In this document: positions 6,960 to 14,939 of the stretch, in pieces | How positions within the stretch are numbered: the first letter of the stretch is position 1 | How the letters are laid out: every line of letters begins with the position of its first letter | NCBI RefSeq assembly: GCF_002803075.1 | Contig: NZ_NNBK01000005.1 | Location: 96,412-160,411, forward strand | Reading direction: 5' to 3' | DNA from: Streptomyces sp. CB01373 | Lineage (GTDB): Bacteria; Actinomycetota; Actinomycetes; Streptomycetales; Streptomycetaceae | Length of the DNA: 64,000 nt | Translations under genes and position numbers: made by a program | The notes under the pieces: model-generated | The model's database searches: none | Seen by the model: only the letters and a program-made list of their open reading frames with translations | Told to the model about the DNA's origin: nothing

Positions 6960-9245
6960 TCAGCGAGATTTCAGGTAAAATTCCCCGGGCTTCTCTAGAG
7001 CGCGAAGGGCCGCAGGTCGACGCCCCTTAACCGGAAGGTACAGGGTCGCTTTCCCTGATGTGTTGCGGTAAACCCAGCCTTCAGACACGAGGCTCGCTAG
7101 CACACTCGCAACAAGGTTCCTGCTGGCCTGGTCAAGGCCGCGACTCAGCCCGCTCTCCTTCCGGCCCGAACCGCGCTGGCTGTAAATCTTCTTCAGTATG
7201 GTAAGTGCCACCTTGGTGCGGGGATCGAGGCTAAGTTGCATTATTCCCGCCGTGGTCTGAGATTGCTGGGAGAATTGCTCGATGTCGCAGTCAATGAAAT
7301 TACCCTCGAGCCATGTAGGGATTTTTGATGCTCCGTCGAGGAAGCCGATCAGACACCGCTGGAAGTAAGGGAACGGCTGCCCCTCTTCCGTCATCGATAT
7401 GTCCAGCGTCTGAATGACACAGTCCTGGTAGTTGATGCGCCTAGCCAGCGCATCGCTATTGGACAGCGTTAGCGTATCGAAGATGACTCCTTCGACGATG
7501 AACGTGTTTCGGTTTCCGTCCTCTGTCGGCTCGAAGGTGGACACCACACGCAGCATGTCGGCCAGAACGGAATCGTACTGCCCTTGATTCTGTCGGCGAG
7601 AAGCTACTGCGAGGGCAGCTCGGGCAGTCGTTCCTCGCTCCTGCAGGGCGCTAGCCGCCGCTTCAATTCCTAGGTCGCCAGCAGTAGTAACCCAGGATGC
7701 GACGCCGGAGAGCGGATGCTCATCGTAAGGATCTGTGAGATAACTGGCCAGATCCTCCCCGTAGGCCGTATCTGCCAGATTACGGTCAACGAAGATTCGA
7801 GATTCCTCGTCTCCTATTGGGGCCGAGATGGCGAGGCCAGGAAGACGGAGAAGCAACTGCAAGCCCTCTTCGTCAGGCTGCCTGTTGTTGATGTTGATAA
7901 ATGCGGTCCTCATCAGGTCCATGCCGACAGGACCAGTTTCGTCTCCCTGGGAACGCGCTAGCGTGGCGACCCTGGACACGATAGCCTTTATCACTTCGGG
8001 GCGAACAGCGCTGAACATGCGCGCTTCCCGCTCGCAGATCGCGTCGAAGAAGCGACGCCATGCCGTCGCTTGCGTTGTCTCTGCGTCTGTGTTGACTTCT
8101 GAGAAGGCCTGCATCGCCACCAAGTAGCCGATGAGTAGAGGGCGTGTAGGAAGCCACTCCGGAACCTTCCATGACACTCCGGCCGATGCCAGGTACTCCT
8201 CTACCTGCCCCTCGGTGAAGTCCCGAATGCTCACGAGGTTCTCTGACGATTCGAATCCCAGTGACTCCGCCATCTCGGAGTGGGAAGAAAAGTAGTGGGA
8301 GCGTCCACAGACGACGATTCCTGTGTCGGACGGAGTCTCCTCGGCCAATCGTCGGACTGGAGCGAGTGCCGCGCGTCGGACTTCTTTAAGATCTGCCGCA
8401 CTTCCAAGCCACCTGGTGGGAACGATTTCATCAAAACCGTCCAGCAGTAGGATGCATGCCCCTGATCGCCAGGCAGATATCAGGCTCCTGTCGCTACCGA
8501 ATCCAATCTCTTCGGAGTGTCGCCGCAGGATCTCCGCAGGAGTCTTCAGGCCGGCACAGTCTCTGAGATTGATATGAACCGGAAAGGGAGTAAGCTTCTT
8601 CTTCCTGAAATGCAGCCTGCGGAGCTCGTAATAGAGCTCTCGCAGGGCATGACTCTTCCCTACCCCGAATTCGCCGACGACGAGGGCCCTGTAGCCGTCG
8701 ATCAACATCTTGGAAAGTTCGGTTGTGGTCAGTTGTCCGGAATCGCGGTCCGAGAAGGAGACGGGCACCTTCACGTCCACCTTCTCGGTGGGTCGAGAGT
8801 AGGAGATGCTACCGAAAGGTGCGTCGTCTCTGCAGCGCAGGTAACCCTCTGAATCGCAAAGTCGACGCTGCAAGGTGGACACACTGATTGCGTGGATAGT
8901 GATGTTCCCTTTTCGGGACTCCTCCACGACAGCGCTCCGCTGCTCTGCAGTCGGCTCGTCGCGAGTCACAAACCAACCGGTCAGGTTCTTGTAGGAGTTT
9001 TCGGGCTTTCTACTCAGATCAATGAGCAACTCGCGGAGTTTTTCCGCATCCTTCTGGGCCTTGGCCTTTTTTGGCTCGATAGTGAACTCATATGCATGGA
9101 TTGATTCTTCCGTGATGAACACACCGTCCCGCTCGCGCCCCTTGTGCATGATCGCCCCCTGGAGCCCGTGTGGGTCGTGTATCGCTCTGGCCACCTCCAA
9201 AGCCCTGAGTTCGAAATCGCGCCCGGATTCATCGAACATGGTCAC
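6960..9245 (-). CDS. NACHT-type STAND NTPase with restriction-endonuclease-like N-terminus
   Basis: This 761-residue protein appears to have several parts. Residues 1-130 resemble a restriction-endonuclease-like domain (RDGVF at 39-43, AYEFTIEPKK at 51-60), with E-x-T where PD-(D/E)XK enzymes have E-x-K. An NTPase follows with Walker A GEFGVGKS (191-198) and Walker B ILLLDGFDE (265-273), the NACHT signature. Then come a long helical sensor region, a strand-rich stretch (about 590-650) and a winged-helix-like end. Bacterial NACHT proteins are known antiphage factors that activate an effector on sensing infection. The gene stands alone, has lower GC and looser codon use than its neighbours, and sits next to the AICE right end. 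The start is GTG 9245 or ATG 9239; AAGGGGGG precedes both. Confidence 0.85.
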   Translation of the reverse strand: MTMFDESGRDFELRALEVARAIHDPHGLQGAIMHKGRERDGVFITEESIHAYEFTIEPKKAKAQKDAEKLRELLIDLSRKPENSYKNLTGWFVTRDEPTAEQRSAVVEESRKGNITIHAISVSTLQRRLCDSEGYLRCRDDAPFGSISYSRPTEKVDVKVPVSFSDRDSGQLTTTELSKMLIDGYRALVVGEFGVGKSHALRELYYELRRLHFRKKKLTPFPVHINLRDCAGLKTPAEILRRHSEEIGFGSDRSLISAWRSGACILLLDGFDEIVPTRWLGSAADLKEVRRAALAPVRRLAEETPSDTGIVVCGRSHYFSSHSEMAESLGFESSENLVSIRDFTEGQVEEYLASAGVSWKVPEWLPTRPLLIGYLVAMQAFSEVNTDAETTQATAWRRFFDAICEREARMFSAVRPEVIKAIVSRVATLARSQGDETGPVGMDLMRTAFININNRQPDEEGLQLLLRLPGLAISAPIGDEESRIFVDRNLADTAYGEDLASYLTDPYDEHPLSGVASWVTTAGDLGIEAAASALQERGTTARAALAVASRRQNQGQYDSVLADMLRVVSTFEPTEDGNRNTFIVEGVIFDTLTLSNSDALARRINYQDCVIQTLDISMTEEGQPFPYFQRCLIGFLDGASKIPTWLEGNFIDCDIEQFSQQSQTTAGIMQLSLDPRTKVALTILKKIYSQRGSGRKESGLSRGLDQASRNLVASVLASLVSEGWVYRNTSGKATLYLPVKGRRPAALRALEKPGEFYLKSR

Positions 9246-9258
9246 GGTTCCCCCCTTC

Positions 9259-9282
9259 TGCAGCTAATGAAAGTTAGCTGCA
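9259..9282 (-). promoter_or_regulatory. Perfect nine-base inverted repeat just upstream of the NACHT gene
   Basis: TGCAGCTAA (9259-9267) and TTAGCTGCA (9274-9282) are separated by TGAAAG, ending 14 bases before the GTG start. It could be an operator or a 5'-leader hairpin that limits translation. A TAGAGT hexamer in the AT-rich DNA beyond it could be a -10 element for the NACHT gene. I see no convincing -35. Confidence 0.45.
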
Positions 9283-9523
9283 CTTTGCATTGTTACTCTA
9301 TCCCGCCATCGCAGCGACATTGGAGACCTGATTGGCCGATATGTCCATTTCGTCTCGCCAGGGTCAGGGCGGGTGACGGCTTGTCAGCTTATGGCCTCCC
9401 CCGATGTTTTTCGAGATCCGTCCCCTGTGTCCTTCAGCGATGAGCCGGCGCTCAGCGGGATGTCAGGATCTGCCCTCCGGACCCGGAGGCATGTTCCGAG
9501 ACCGGAACATCAGCAGTCTTGTT

Positions 9524-9613
9524 CGTGAGGCCCACAAGCATCGCCGTCACGGGGTGAACGTGCAGGTAGTGAGCGATCCCGCGGGCAAGCTGCTTTGGAT
9601 CTCGCCCGCGGGG
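9524..9613 (+). pseudogene. Fragment of an IS5-like DDE transposase
   Basis: The translated stretch REAHKHRRHGVNVQVV followed by DPAGKLLWISPA is typical of the central region of IS5-type transposases of Streptomyces (KHRRHG, then a conserved strand and an LPG turn). Only about 30 residues remain. A palindrome (ATGTTCCG, AGAC, CGGAACAT at 9491-9510) lies just before it. The 777-base interval 9246-10022 otherwise holds the attachment site, a terminator and no gene. Confidence 0.6.
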
Positions 9614-9746
9614 CACCCTTCACGGGCGATCAGGCCTTCCTGGGGGCCTATCGCAGGAACGCTACCCCGTGGACCATCCGTGGACAGGCACCATCTGGTT
9701 CCTCTCGACCAAGCCCCTGACCAGCACGTTGTCTGCGAGGCAAAAG

Positions 9747-9790
9747 GGCCTCCGGAGCCGTGTGCGCAGGTTCGAATCCTGCCGGGGCAC
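9747..9790 (+). other. tRNA-Arg(CCG)-like 3' fragment: AICE right attachment site
   Basis: The sequence contains an anticodon loop CTCCGGA (anticodon CCG), the stem half GCCGT, and a T arm GCAGG-TTCGAAT-CCTGC. An acceptor strand CGGGGCA plus C follows. The DNA upstream (9716-9746) has no D arm or 5' acceptor strand, so this is only the 3' part. AICEs integrate into tRNA 3' ends and leave such a fragment at one side. The first base pairs of the anticodon stem are imperfect, as expected at a crossover boundary. Confidence 0.75.
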
Positions 9791-9841
9791 TCGCCGAGGG
9801 GCAGCAGAGACCAAGCGCTGACCAGGGCGGATGCCGCCAGA

Positions 9842-9875
9842 AGAGGGCGGAGTCAGTCTCACTGACTCCCGCCCT
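9842..9875 (+). terminator. Strong terminator, probably of the original tRNA gene
   Basis: GAGGGCGG plus AGTCAGT pairs with ACTGACT plus CCGCCCTC, giving a 15-bp stem with a one-base bulge and a CTC loop, followed by a pyrimidine-rich run. It lies 52 bases after the tRNA fragment with no gene between. I read it as the native tRNA terminator, now separated from its promoter by the inserted element. Confidence 0.65.
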
Positions 9876-10022
9876 CTCTCGTTGTCTCTCAGCGTTCGCG
9901 ACACGCCGCCTCAGCGAACGGCACCCCGGCGTCCAGCCACCGCCGCCGCGTCGTGCGGTAAGTCAGGCCGTTCGAGATCCACAGAGCGCGCGGGCGTCAG
10001 CCCCTCGGGGACGGGAGTGCTT

Positions 10023-11405
10023 TCAGCTCTCCTTGGCGAGGGCCGGGACGAAGCGGGACGCGTCGATCGTGCCGACGCCGGTCGCCATGTCGTAGCCCTT
10101 GACCGCGCTGTAGCCCGTGACTCCCGCGTAGCTGTTGTTCGTGCCGTCCTTCGCGTCCACGATCCCGGTGGACGGGTTCCGTGAGGACCTCTCGAACAGC
10201 GAGTACAGCGCCTGGTGGATGTCGCCCAGTCGGTGTCCGGCGACCTGGTCGGCCAGGGCCACGATGCCCGCGAAGAGCGGGCTGGCCGCGCTGGTGCCGA
10301 CGTAGACATCCCAGCCGACCCGCTTCGGGTCGTAGCTGGAGTACACCCATGCGCCGCCGTTCATCGCGGCGGACATCGAAACGTCGGGGGTGCCGCGGCG
10401 GTCGCCGACCACCTGCCCGACCCCGTTCTGGTACGAGGGACGGGCGAAGACATGGGACGGGCCGCCGCCGCTCGCGCCCTCGTCGTTGTACACACTGTCC
10501 GGCGCGATGCGGTCGCCCTTGGCGTCCAAGTGCAGCTGAGTGCCGCCGACCGAGACGGCCAGCGGGTCGGAGGACGGCCAGGAGTTGGCCTTGTACGGGT
10601 AGTCGACCTTGCTGTTCGCGGTGGGGCTGGTGGCACCGTCGTCGCCGGAGGCGGCGAGGACGGTCACACCGTGCTTGGCCGCGTCCTTGAAGGCGTACCG
10701 CAGGTTCTGAATGCTGGAGAAGTCACCGTTGCGGTAGCCGGGGAAGGTGTTCTCCGTCGCGCCGAAACTCTGGCTGATCACATCGCCCACACCGCGGTCG
10801 ATGAGCGACTTCTCGGCGTCCATCATCTCTCGCAGGCCGGTGGTGCCGACCCCGCTCTGGTTGACCCCGGTCTCCACCAGGACGATGCGCGCGTCCGGGG
10901 CGACGGCATGTGCCATCTCCACGTCAAGGGTGCTCTCCCCGGCCCAGAAGTTGTGGTCCCCGTTCGCGGGGTCGAAGCGCGGGACGTTACCCCACTTGAC
11001 CACGTCGACGTGGGTGCTCTTCATACCGAACCGGGCACTGTAGACATCCAGGTCATGCTGAATGGTCGGTGAGCCGAAGGAATCCACGAGCACGATCGTG
11101 CGCCCCTTGCCGGTGACTCCCGCCCGGTGCAGCGGGTTCAGGTTGTACGCCCGCTGGTACTGGGTCGGGGTGTAGCAGGAGATCCGCCACTTCGCCTGGC
11201 ACTGCTCGGTGGTCAGCAAGCTGTGGGCGGTGCTCTCCGATTGCTGCCCGGCTGCTGCCGGCCCGGCTTTGACTCCTTGCACCGAATGCACGGGGGCGGC
11301 AATCGCCGAATCGGACAAAATGGGTGATATCAGTGCGGCATTGGCGAGGGTAGTGACCCCGGCCACTGCGACCACGATGCGGCGCCGCGCACGAACTCTG
11401 CGCAT
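10023..11405 (-). CDS. Secreted S53-family (sedolisin) serine-carboxyl peptidase
   Basis: This protein of 460 residues starts at ATG 11405 with AAGGGG upstream. An N-terminal signal segment (MRRVRARRRIVVAVAGVTTL) is followed by a mature S53 domain. The catalytic Glu and Asp lie in GESTLDVEMAHAV, the oxyanion Asp in AASGDDGAT and the nucleophile Ser in GTSAASPLFAGI. The late DVATG-like calcium region reads GYDMATGVGTIDA. The long activation prodomain of typical sedolisins is short or missing, so maturation may be simple. It probably degrades extracellular protein. It ends about 150 bases from the tRNA terminator and is the first chromosomal gene right of the element. Confidence 0.9.
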   Translation of the reverse strand: MRRVRARRRIVVAVAGVTTLANAALISPILSDSAIAAPVHSVQGVKAGPAAAGQQSESTAHSLLTTEQCQAKWRISCYTPTQYQRAYNLNPLHRAGVTGKGRTIVLVDSFGSPTIQHDLDVYSARFGMKSTHVDVVKWGNVPRFDPANGDHNFWAGESTLDVEMAHAVAPDARIVLVETGVNQSGVGTTGLREMMDAEKSLIDRGVGDVISQSFGATENTFPGYRNGDFSSIQNLRYAFKDAAKHGVTVLAASGDDGATSPTANSKVDYPYKANSWPSSDPLAVSVGGTQLHLDAKGDRIAPDSVYNDEGASGGGPSHVFARPSYQNGVGQVVGDRRGTPDVSMSAAMNGGAWVYSSYDPKRVGWDVYVGTSAASPLFAGIVALADQVAGHRLGDIHQALYSLFERSSRNPSTGIVDAKDGTNNSYAGVTGYSAVKGYDMATGVGTIDASRFVPALAKES

Positions 11406-11992
11406 GATCAATCCCCTTGCAAGGTGAGACCCCCACTCGACAGTTGCGGCAATCCCACCCGGAGACCCCTCGCAGAGCAAGCATTTACCCCTGTGCGACT
11501 TCTCACCGATGTGGCACTTGTCACTGTTGTCCGATTCGGGAACGTGTGGCCATGCCAGGCGCGCAAAGTACGACCCGGTCCGGCCAGCAGTGAGTCGACC
11601 GTTCCGGCGGGAGGGGGTGTACGTGTATCTCGCGCAGCGTGAGCGTGCCTCGGTCCTTCTCGGGTGAGTGGCAGTCAGACCGCCTCAGGACGAAACCGCT
11701 TCAGCCGGCCGCAGGCCCACGTGATGCAGAACGGCGCCATGAGCAACTGCCGTCCCTGGACGGCGGTCACGAGAGCGCACCTTCCACCACGTCATTGGAG
11801 CCGACCTACTGCCGGCAGAACTCGAACCATCGCGACGGCGGCTCGGCGTCCGGTGCTTCCGCTGCTTCGGCCGCCGCCCGTACCTCGGACTCAGGATCCC
11901 GCCGCGGGCACCCTTTCTGAGGTGCCCAAAGACCCCGTCACCAGCGAAAGGGCTGTGTGCGGGGTCTTCGTGTTCGTGTCAGAGGTGTGCGC
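11406..11992. other. Non-coding interval with two adjacent hairpins
   Basis: I can support no gene in this stretch. Near its right end are two adjacent stems: GGGCACC with GGTGCCC (11906-11927), and AAGACCCCG with CGGGGTCTT (11929-11968, long loop). The left part must hold the promoter of the peptidase gene. No recognisable promoter hexamers stand out. Confidence 0.5.
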
Positions 11993-12670
11993 TTGGATGA
12001 GCGGGTGACCGTTCATGACGTTGCTCGGCAACTGCCCGAGATCGCAGTGCTCCGTGAGCACTGCCGCTCCCTGGCCATCCTGGAGGCAGTCCTGAGCCCT
12101 GAGTGGGAGGACCGCTGCCACTCCTTCGACGACCACTGGTCCGAGCAGGAGTCGATGGCCTCGATGCGGAACGGATCGGGCGACGAGTACTCGATCGTTT
12201 TCTCGCCCGCCGGCGCCTACGTCCGGGGATTCGATCACGAATCACCCATGAGCCCCTATGCGGAGGACGGGCCATGGCCCGGAGTGCTCGACGAGGTTCC
12301 TGAGGTCTTCCGGCCGTGCGTCGAGGAGCTGGCGTTCTCGGATGAGGACGGGATGCCTGTCGTCACTGCGTGTATGTGGCGAGAGACGGGCGATGGTGGC
12401 TGGCGAGCGGGGGCGATCGACTTTCCCGACGCGGCAACGGAAGATCCGGACGGCGCCGGGCGCCTCTTCCACCTGTTGGTGGATCGCTCACCGGAGGCGT
12501 TTCGGCGGTGGGCCGAGGACTACTACGAAGTTCCGGTCGGCCTGGAGGCTGTTCGTCACGTCTTCGCTTCGCGTCCTCTGACCGAGGAAGTGGTCCGCGC
12601 GTTGAACTCAGAGATCGGCCTGGCAGAGCTCGTGGAGGACCTGGCGGAGATCGGTTGTCCGATGAGTTGA
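11993..12670 (+). CDS. Conserved hypothetical acidic protein
   Basis: This protein of about 225 residues is acidic and soluble, without signal peptide or membrane segment. Motifs such as WEDRCHSFDDHWSEQE, EYSIVFSPAGAYVRGFDHES and GPWPGVLDEVPEVF make it look like the small Streptomyces proteins related to SMI1/KNR4-like immunity folds. I cannot assign a family with confidence. The start is uncertain: TTG 11993 follows AGAGG by seven bases, while GTG 12005 gives a cleaner N-terminus (VTVHDVARQLPEI). It converges on the tyrosinase gene, sharing a bidirectional terminator. Confidence 0.65.
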   Translation: MDERVTVHDVARQLPEIAVLREHCRSLAILEAVLSPEWEDRCHSFDDHWSEQESMASMRNGSGDEYSIVFSPAGAYVRGFDHESPMSPYAEDGPWPGVLDEVPEVFRPCVEELAFSDEDGMPVVTACMWRETGDGGWRAGAIDFPDAATEDPDGAGRLFHLLVDRSPEAFRRWAEDYYEVPVGLEAVRHVFASRPLTEEVVRALNSEIGLAELVEDLAEIGCPMS

Positions 12671-12688
12671 GGCACAGAAAACAACAAC

Positions 12689-12718
12689 GAGGCCCCTGGA
12701 CGCAATGTCAGGGGCCTC
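12689..12718. terminator. Bidirectional terminator between convergent genes
   Basis: GAGGCCCCTG (12689-12698) pairs with CAGGGGCCTC (12709-12718), a perfect ten-base stem with a ten-base loop. An A-rich run lies on its left side, which serves as a T-run for leftward transcripts. It lies between the stop at 12670 and the tyrosinase stop at 12742. Confidence 0.8.
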
Positions 12719-12741
12719 GGATGCCGGACTCGCCGTTGATT

Positions 12742-13749
12742 TCAGGGCAGTTGGTCGTAGGTGCACCAGCTGCTCTGGTCCAACATGTTGCCCGGCGTGA
12801 GGGGGTAGCTTGCGGGGAGGGCGAGGGTGTCGCCGATCCGTTCACCCGTGTATGTGTCCGGTGCTGTCATGTCCGGGGTGTAGATCCGGCCGTAGCGTCG
12901 CAGCCAGCTCTCCCAGGTCCGGTCCACATTGCAGTGGTGCAGGAAGAACACCGGGTCGTTGGGGGAGCTCAGCGGCAGCATGTCTCCGCCTGTCCACATG
13001 TGCACCTGATTGTGCGTCCAGGGCCGTGTCGGCGGGCGCCAGCCTTCGAGTCGGCTGCGGAAGCCGTCCGAGTTGACGCTGTAGTCGACGACGTCGTATC
13101 GGTCTTCCGGTTTGGGGTTGGGGCTGTCCGGCGCGAAGTCGAGGGCCGCTTTCACGTCCGCGCTGGTCGGCAGGGTGTCCCAGCCTCCCGGCCAGGGCTG
13201 GGCGAACTCCCGGATCAGACCCCGTCCCTGGCCGTTCCCGGCCTGCGAGGGCCGTCCGTCGGGGCCGCTTTCGAGGCGGACGGTGAAGTTGTTCGGGTCG
13301 TTCGGGAAGAAGCCGAACGGACCGTCGGAGACGGGGTTCCCCTGTCCGCCCATGTAGTCGGACGTCCAGATCGGGGCATCGGTCGGCGAGCCGTCGTCGC
13401 CGTCGGCCGACCAGTCCCAGTACGGCATCGCGAAGGTGTTGTCTCCGAGTATCCGTTGAATGTTGAGCTCCACGAGGATGAGCATCAACCGGTGCCATGG
13501 CAGAAAGACCGGCCCTCGGTGGGCGAAGTTGCGGAGCAACGGGTCGCCGTTCCGCGGAATGGGGTAACTTCCCGCCTGAATGTGCCAGATCACAAACAGG
13601 TCGTACGTGTACACCGGGTTTTCCGGGCCGGGGATGCCGAAGCTGTTGGTGGTGCGCCCGGTCTTCTCCTTCTTGAGCAGATCGACGCCCGCTATGTATT
13701 TCTTCCGCGAGTTCTCGTCGTGCAGGATGTTCCTCCGGACCAAGGCCAT
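12742..13749 (-). CDS. Tyrosinase-family binuclear copper oxidase
   Basis: This 335-residue protein contains both copper sites: CuA with WHIQ, then FAHRGPVFLPWHR; CuB with HNQVH and NDPVFFLHHCNVDR. Tyrosinases oxidise phenols to o-quinones, which leads to melanin or phenoxazinone-type products. The length is greater than that of MelC2 (about 270), closer to the MelD2/GriF-like o-aminophenol oxidases. There is no signal peptide of its own. It is translated directly after its helper gene (start 13749, helper stop 13751-13753), the normal order for copper-chaperone and apo-tyrosinase pairs. The true substrate cannot be read from the sequence. Confidence 0.92.
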   Translation of the reverse strand: MALVRRNILHDENSRKKYIAGVDLLKKEKTGRTTNSFGIPGPENPVYTYDLFVIWHIQAGSYPIPRNGDPLLRNFAHRGPVFLPWHRLMLILVELNIQRILGDNTFAMPYWDWSADGDDGSPTDAPIWTSDYMGGQGNPVSDGPFGFFPNDPNNFTVRLESGPDGRPSQAGNGQGRGLIREFAQPWPGGWDTLPTSADVKAALDFAPDSPNPKPEDRYDVVDYSVNSDGFRSRLEGWRPPTRPWTHNQVHMWTGGDMLPLSSPNDPVFFLHHCNVDRTWESWLRRYGRIYTPDMTAPDTYTGERIGDTLALPASYPLTPGNMLDQSSWCTYDQLP

Positions 13750-13750
13750 C

Positions 13751-14080
13751 TCAGACGCCTCCTCCGAAGTGGTCGGGATAGGTGGACATCAGTGCCCGGA
13801 CGGCGTCCAGTGCCGAGGTGAACTGGTGATAGGGCAGGGCGGGGCTGTACAGCATGCCGCTGTCAGCCACGTACAGTCGGGCCGTCACCGGTGTCCCGTC
13901 CACGACGACGTCGTAGGTCGTGGTGACCGTGATCTGGTGTCCCCCGTGCTCCGTCGTGCGGACGGAAGGTGCTGGGCCCGGCGTCTGCTCTCCAGCCGGC
14001 CGGGCCGACTCGGCCAGGTAGCTTCCGAGTGTGTCGGGCGCGGCGGCGGCAGCGACTGCTTCCAGGTCGATGGCTGTCAT
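13751..14080 (-). CDS. Tyrosinase helper / copper-transfer protein (MelC1/MelD1-like)
   Basis: This 109-residue protein has the helper-family core: HGGHQITVTTTYDVVVDGTP, then LYVADSGMLYSPALPYHQF and AVRALMSTYPDHF, with His residues that can carry copper. The helper loads copper into the apo-enzyme and may escort it. MelC1 has a Tat signal peptide; this protein does not (MTAIDLEAVAAAAAPDTLG), so the complex is probably cytoplasmic. A tandem 13-bp repeat lies just upstream of the start. It is co-transcribed with the tyrosinase gene. Confidence 0.85.
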   Translation of the reverse strand: MTAIDLEAVAAAAAPDTLGSYLAESARPAGEQTPGPAPSVRTTEHGGHQITVTTTYDVVVDGTPVTARLYVADSGMLYSPALPYHQFTSALDAVRALMSTYPDHFGGGV

Positions 14081-14103
14081 GGCGGACTCCCTGATGATGG
14101 TGG

Positions 14104-14128
14104 TTCGCAGGGGTCATTCGCAGGGGTC
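14104..14128. repeat. Tandem direct repeat upstream of the tyrosinase operon
   Basis: TTCGCAGGGGTC occurs twice (14104-14115 and 14117-14128) with one base between, 24 bases upstream of the helper start. It could be a regulator half-site pair. The rest of 14081-14408 holds no gene that I can support. Confidence 0.4.
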
Positions 14129-14408
14129 GGGGGAGTGTGGACATCCCTCCGTTTCCACCATCCTCGGCCCGCCCCTGGCTGTCCAATCGGCCTTTGCCGC
14201 ACATGGCAGCAGGTCGAGGGCAGGACGACCGAGTCCTTCCCTGCCGAACCTGGCAAGGCGCTCGCCGCAGCACGGCGACGGGTTGGGGCGGCATGGGCAC
14301 CCGCCGAACGCGACGACGACGTCGGTCTCGGCCAGGCCGACCGCCTCGGCAGGCCGGGAGCCATCGAATTCCCCCGGCAGTGTGACGGCGAGTGAGCTGC
14401 GCAGTGGC

Positions 14409-14440
14409 CGTTGCCCTCGGCACGTACGCCGAGGGCAACG
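14409..14440 (-). terminator. Thirteen-base-pair terminator hairpin
   Basis: CGTTGCCCTCGGC (14409-14421) pairs perfectly with GCCGAGGGCAACG (14428-14440) around ACGTAC. It lies 14 bases beyond the end of the small secreted-peptide frame, the only candidate gene it could serve. Confidence 0.65.
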
Positions 14441-14453
14441 CACCGATTGTTCG

Positions 14454-14589
14454 TCAGTTCACGAAGAAGATGTAGTCACAGGGCACCAGTTGGATGCCGT
14501 CCCGGGGGCGACGCCCCGACCAGCAACAGGCCAAGAGTTCCCAGGGAAGCCAGGACAGCACGCGATCTCGCGCCCAAAGATATGCTCAA
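14454..14589 (-). pseudogene. Short secreted peptide gene with a one-base frameshift (putative)
   Basis: A TTG start at 14589 with GGGAGGGAA seven bases upstream opens a signal-peptide-like sequence (residues 1-27, with GTLGLLLVGAS near the end). As written, the frame ends at 14476. Removing one base from a run of five G (C on the coding strand) gives a 44-residue product whose mature end reads RDGIQLVPCDYIFFVN, stopping at 14454, just before a strong terminator. The family is unknown to me. It may be a real pseudogene or a homopolymer sequencing error. Confidence 0.4.
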
Positions 14590-14939
14590 GTGATTCCCTC
14601 CCGATAAATGCCCAGATACGGTGCTCGGATGTGCACCTGCTTGTGGGCGGTGAGGGAATCGTAGTGTGTGATCCAAGTGGATGGCATGTGAATAAAAGAG
14701 GAACCTGAACCGTCGATGTCGCAGCGAAACAGCTCATATCCTGCGCCAATACCGTAAAGGCGATCGGTGTCGCCGTCAGGGTCGCTCCGCCTGGGGCCGG
14801 GGCCGCTGCGGTGCGCGATCGCAAGGAAGGCGTCAGAAGACCTGGTGGGGAGGGCCGGCGCCGGTGCCGGGCGGCATGCGTCGGATGTCTCATCCTTGGG
14901 ACATTGTGCTCCGCGCTGGGAGGGCTGTACGTTCCCCGC

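Larger units (their letters stand above)
1..9790. mobile_element. Right-hand part of an integrated AICE (actinomycete ICE)
   Basis: A leftward spd/tra gene block (1-3011), a regulator block (3330-4863), accessory genes and IS debris lead up to a tRNA-Arg(CCG)-like 3' fragment ending at 9790. In AICEs the tyrosine integrase recombines in the 3' end of a tRNA gene, so the fragment is read as the right attachment site. Integrase, excisionase and replication genes are not in the window and should lie left of base 1. The frameshifted translocase and truncated transposases suggest the element may be decaying. The boundary is inferred from the tRNA fragment; the other att copy cannot be seen. Confidence 0.8.

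Noticed and set aside
9716..9790. A complete tRNA gene
   Set aside because: The 5' acceptor strand and D arm are absent, so only a 3' fragment remains.
9246..10022. An integrase gene at the right end of the element
   Set aside because: No tyrosine-recombinase motif (R...HxxR...Y) is present in any frame; only IS debris and the att fragment are seen.
11957..11992. An upstream extension of the hypothetical protein at 11993-12670
   Set aside because: It runs through the right arm of a hairpin and is Arg/Val-rich; no ribosome-binding site supports it.
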